Origin: Chlorokybus atmophyticus
Taxonomy: Eukaryota; Streptophyta; Chlorokybophyceae; Chlorokybales; Chlorokybaceae
Length of the DNA stretch: 64,000 bases
NCBI GenBank assembly: GCA_009103225.1
Contig: RHPI01001965.1
Span: 432,037-496,036, forward strand
Direction of reading: 5' to 3'
Shown: positions 61,165 through 64,000 of the stretch, one piece after another
Position numbering within the stretch: position 1 is the first letter of the stretch
How the letters are laid out: each line of letters starts with the position of its first letter
Made by a program: the position numbers and the translations under genes
Notes under the pieces: generated by a model
What the model was told of the DNA's origin: nothing
Seen by the model: the letters and a program-made list of their open reading frames with translations, nothing else
Databases searched by the model: none

Positions 61165-63738
61165 TTACTTCCTCGAGTCGGGCATGGCAAACTTCATGGC
61201 AAAGCGCGTGTTGGCGTTGGCCTTGATGAATGTCTCGAGGTACTCCAGCGTCACGTTCGTGGACTTGCCGTCCGGGTAGTCCATCTTGATCACCTCTCCT
61301 CCAGCCTAAGCATGCAAAACGATAAGGTAACTGTTATCATCATATAGTACTAGTTGGAGGTGTGCGTTCGTGTGTGTGCGTACTTTTCTTGTTCACATGA
61401 TCAATTATTACCAAAACAGCACGGCACCTTCTTGAGGAAGATTGAGGGGATCGTCTTGAACTCAAAAGGAGCGGCGGGCTTTGAGTTCGTGGTGATGTCC
61501 ATCTGTGCCACCGTCACCGAGGGGATAGCCTGCGGATGACAACACCGCCAAAGCATGTCAGGTGTGTAGCACACTCGCTTCAGGAATCTCGGGCACAATG
61601 TTGCATAAATACAAGTCACGAGTGTTTAACCACACAATGTTGCACGCCGCTGTTACCTGATAGCGCTTGCCGAGCTCGGCGTACTTGGGCTCGAGTTGGT
61701 TGCAGTACTTGCACCAGGGAGCGTAGAATTTGATGATTACGTCCTTAGTCTGTCTCGAACAAGTGAGTTGATGAGTGAATGATTGCTCAGTGGCAATGAT
61801 GCACATGCACCAACATGTGCACGCACGCAATCACAAAGTCACACACACATGCGCCAGCAAGCACGCACGCACGCGCATGTGCGCGGGCAAACATGCAAGC
61901 ACACGTGCACACGCAGAGACGCACGTGCACGCCCACACACACAGGTGGGAGAGACTCAGAGACCACACTCACGTCGTCGTTCATGATTTCGTCCCAATTG
62001 GCCGGCGTGCGGTTGCCCACGGGCATCACGTCCAAGCGCTGCTTCGGGATGCGGCCCGCCACGTACAGCGCGCCCCTGATCTTGGCGGCGAGCTCCGGCG
62101 TTGTGGACCCTGCATGACAGCAGTTGTTGTTATTGATCTGTTGTCACAACGGATGCTTGACCTACTGAAAGGGAGAGTGTTTCGTGCCTGGTGCCATGCG
62201 CCACGTCCAGTTGCCTTTGCTCTTGCCAGGCACATTCATCCTTCCAGACTCGTCCAAACCAAGGTAGTCCTGTTGTTGAAACAATCTATTAGTTCATAGG
62301 TCATTTAGTAAAACACAACGATGCTTGCTCAATTGATCAATCTGTGTATAAGATAATTGCGATGATCACTCAAGCAAGCAATCAATCTGTCCTTCATCAG
62401 TCAATCATGCGTATCAAAAAGAACGCGCACGCGCACGCGCACATGCTGGAGCAATTCCTGTGCTCGAGTGTGTCCACCCACCTGCATGGCGACGACGCAC
62501 ACATTTCCAACGCTCGCGAACCCCTGCCTCACGAGGTCCCACGCGACGTCCTCTCCGTCGTTCTTTCCGATATACATCTGCGCGAACCTCTGCTCGTCCT
62601 TGGAGGCGGACTGCCACCAGCCGACGGTCGTGTTGTTGTCGTGCGTGCCGGGGTACACGAAGCAGTTGTTGTAGTGGTTGTGGGGGAGGTGGACGTTGTT
62701 GCCGTCGCCGCCGAAAGCGAACTGGAGGACGGCCATGCCGGGAGCGCCGACGCCCTCGCGCAAGGATACCACGTCCGTCGTGATCACCTACATGACAATG
62801 TGTCGGCAACTCAACCTAATCCAACATATTATTATATGCCAACATCATTACCCCAATATGACCCTACATATCCTTTATGACCCGATGTAACGAAATAAGT
62901 GATGTTGTCACTTACCCCCAAGTCCTCAGCTATGATGGGCACGCGCTTGCCCAATGCTTTGCGGCACGCGTCGAAGAGCGCCGGCCCAGGACCCTGTGTT
63001 GGTTGTGTTGGTTAGTTGGGTTTGAATGTTGTTGCATGCAGTGTTGTTGAGTTGAGTGTGTGTGCAAGGAGTTTTCTTGCTTGCTTACCTTAAGCCACTC
63101 GCCGGACTTGGCGCTCGCGGCGCCTGCGGGGATGGCGTAGTAGCCCGCAAAGGCGCGGAAGTGGTCGATGCGGCAAATGTCGGTCAACTGTACATGTGGC
63201 ATTGTCACAATGGTTGGTAAAATAAACTGTGATGAAAGGTGTGCTGGATCACACACATACACACAAGAACAAACACGAGAACAAACACATGTGCCAGGGT
63301 GTATTCGCACACGTGTGCGCGTGTGTAGACATGCACGCAGAGGTACACAGATACACACGTGTGCGCACAAGCGCGCAGACACACACAGACACCCGCCCGC
63401 CCGCCCGCCCGCCCGCACACACACGCATGCACACAGCTGACTTGCCTGGAAGTTGCGTTCCATGCGCTCGATCCACCACTTGTAGCCATCTTTGGCGTGT
63501 TGCGCCCAGTTGTACAGCGGGCTTCCCCACAGCTGCCCGTCATCACTGCCAACACGCGCACAAGTCGGTCAACCACCACGCGGCACGCACAACATGAGCC
63601 CCAATTCCCACACTGTGAGCACCTAAAAGCGTCCGGGGGCACGCCACTGACTTGCGTGGGGCGCTTGGTGACGGGATCCACCATGAACATGGAGGGAGAG
63701 ACCCAGACTGAAGTGCTGTGTCCCGCCACATAAATTGG
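61165..63738 (-). CDS. DPE1: 4-alpha-glucanotransferase fused to a PDI-type thioredoxin domain (5' part off-window)
   Basis: Ten phase-consistent exons are visible: 63623-63738, 63446-63545, 63089-63187, 62916-62993, 62482-62787, 62188-62269, 61973-62109, 61657-61749, 61428-61529 and 61165-61305 (about 417 aa); earlier exons lie beyond the right edge. The GH77 part transfers glucan chains between malto-oligosaccharides and shows GVPPDAF, GQLWGSPLYNW, RIDHFRAF (nucleophile Asp), IIAEDLG (acid/base Glu), YPGTHDNNTTVGWW (third Asp) and its usual C-terminal end RMNVPGKSKGNWTWR...TPELAAKIRGA. The same exon then continues with ANWDEIMNDD, and the next gives TKDVIIKFYAPWCKYCNQ, a thioredoxin fold with CxxC = CKYC and the cis-Pro loop KTIPSIF. 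There is no KDEL-like ending (it ends MPDSRK), which suits a plastid rather than ER location. Two introns use GC donors. Confidence 0.88.
63391..63416. repeat. (CCCG)n microsatellite in an intron
   Basis: A short cccgcccgcccg run lies beside CA-rich DNA in the intron between two GH77 exons. Confidence 0.9.
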
Positions 63739-64000
63739 CTGGAAAGAAAGGAACCAGTTGCAAATCTCTCATTCCTTCACTCTTTCACTGCCTCAATGAA
63801 GGGAGCACACACACACACACACACACGCGCACACTCATGTGCACACGTGCACGCACACGCAGGTAGACAGTTGCACGCACGGACACGCACACACGCACAC
63901 ACGCCGGCTCACATGTCCGCACACGCACGACAACGAACAAGGAGAGTGCACACGCGCACGCACACGCACACGCGCATGTATACCCCCGCACAAGCCCCCC
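63739..64000. other. Intron of the GH77 gene, CA/CG-rich
   Basis: No exon was recognised in the final 260 bases. The stretch is dominated by (CA)n and CACGCACAC simple sequence from about 63806 onward and should be intron of the gene that continues off the window. Confidence 0.6.

Overview
The window is nuclear DNA of a eukaryote, most likely a green alga. It has intron-rich conserved genes, a plastid-type starch enzyme (disproportionating enzyme, GH77), a class 2 dihydroorotate dehydrogenase, long homopolymer and dinucleotide tracts, and a dense load of several retroelement and DNA-transposon types. I cannot name the species. Exon boundaries below come from reading frames, GT/GC-AG sites and phase checks by eye; every multi-exon gene model given with exons is phase-consistent across all its junctions.

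Layout. 1-1530: no gene recognised. 1532-3552 (+): voltage-gated cation channel with a C-terminal zinc ribbon. 4988-10655 (-): DNA polymerase delta catalytic subunit, 18 exons. 11998-14271 (+): F-box/WD-repeat protein. 15086-16541: decayed retroelement, followed by a tRNA-like SINE candidate. 17101-24664: Ty3/gypsy chromovirus with 527-bp LTRs and a 528-bp TRIM nested in its protease region. 25490-26715: dispersed repeat and a 53-bp minisatellite. 27059-40252: a large Plavaka-type (CACTA superfamily) DNA transposon carrying six genes. 41636-45464 (-): decayed DIRS-like retroelement next to 182-bp repeats. About 45840-47800: AT-rich island with GC hairpins. 48970-49593 (+): small secreted chitin-binding-like protein. 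49594-58800: repeat-rich DNA without a convincing gene. 58835-60732 (+): dihydroorotate dehydrogenase. 61165-beyond the right edge (-): 4-alpha-glucanotransferase whose reading frame continues into a protein-disulfide-isomerase-type thioredoxin domain.

Two things stand out. First, the Plavaka-type element carries, besides its transposase, a phage/bacterial-type cytosine-5 DNA methyltransferase fused to a Tudor-like module and a Cys-rich N-terminus, an OTU-type cysteine protease, a RING-like protein and two unknown proteins. Its three intergenic control regions share ATGGTAC palindromes, so it looks like a transposon with its own chromatin and ubiquitin toolkit under common control. Second, the GH77-thioredoxin fusion joins starch/malto-oligosaccharide metabolism to a redox-active domain within one exon.

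Limits: no searches or alignments were run, transposon termini (TIRs) were not found, and three N positions inside simple repeats mean those repeat lengths are unreliable.
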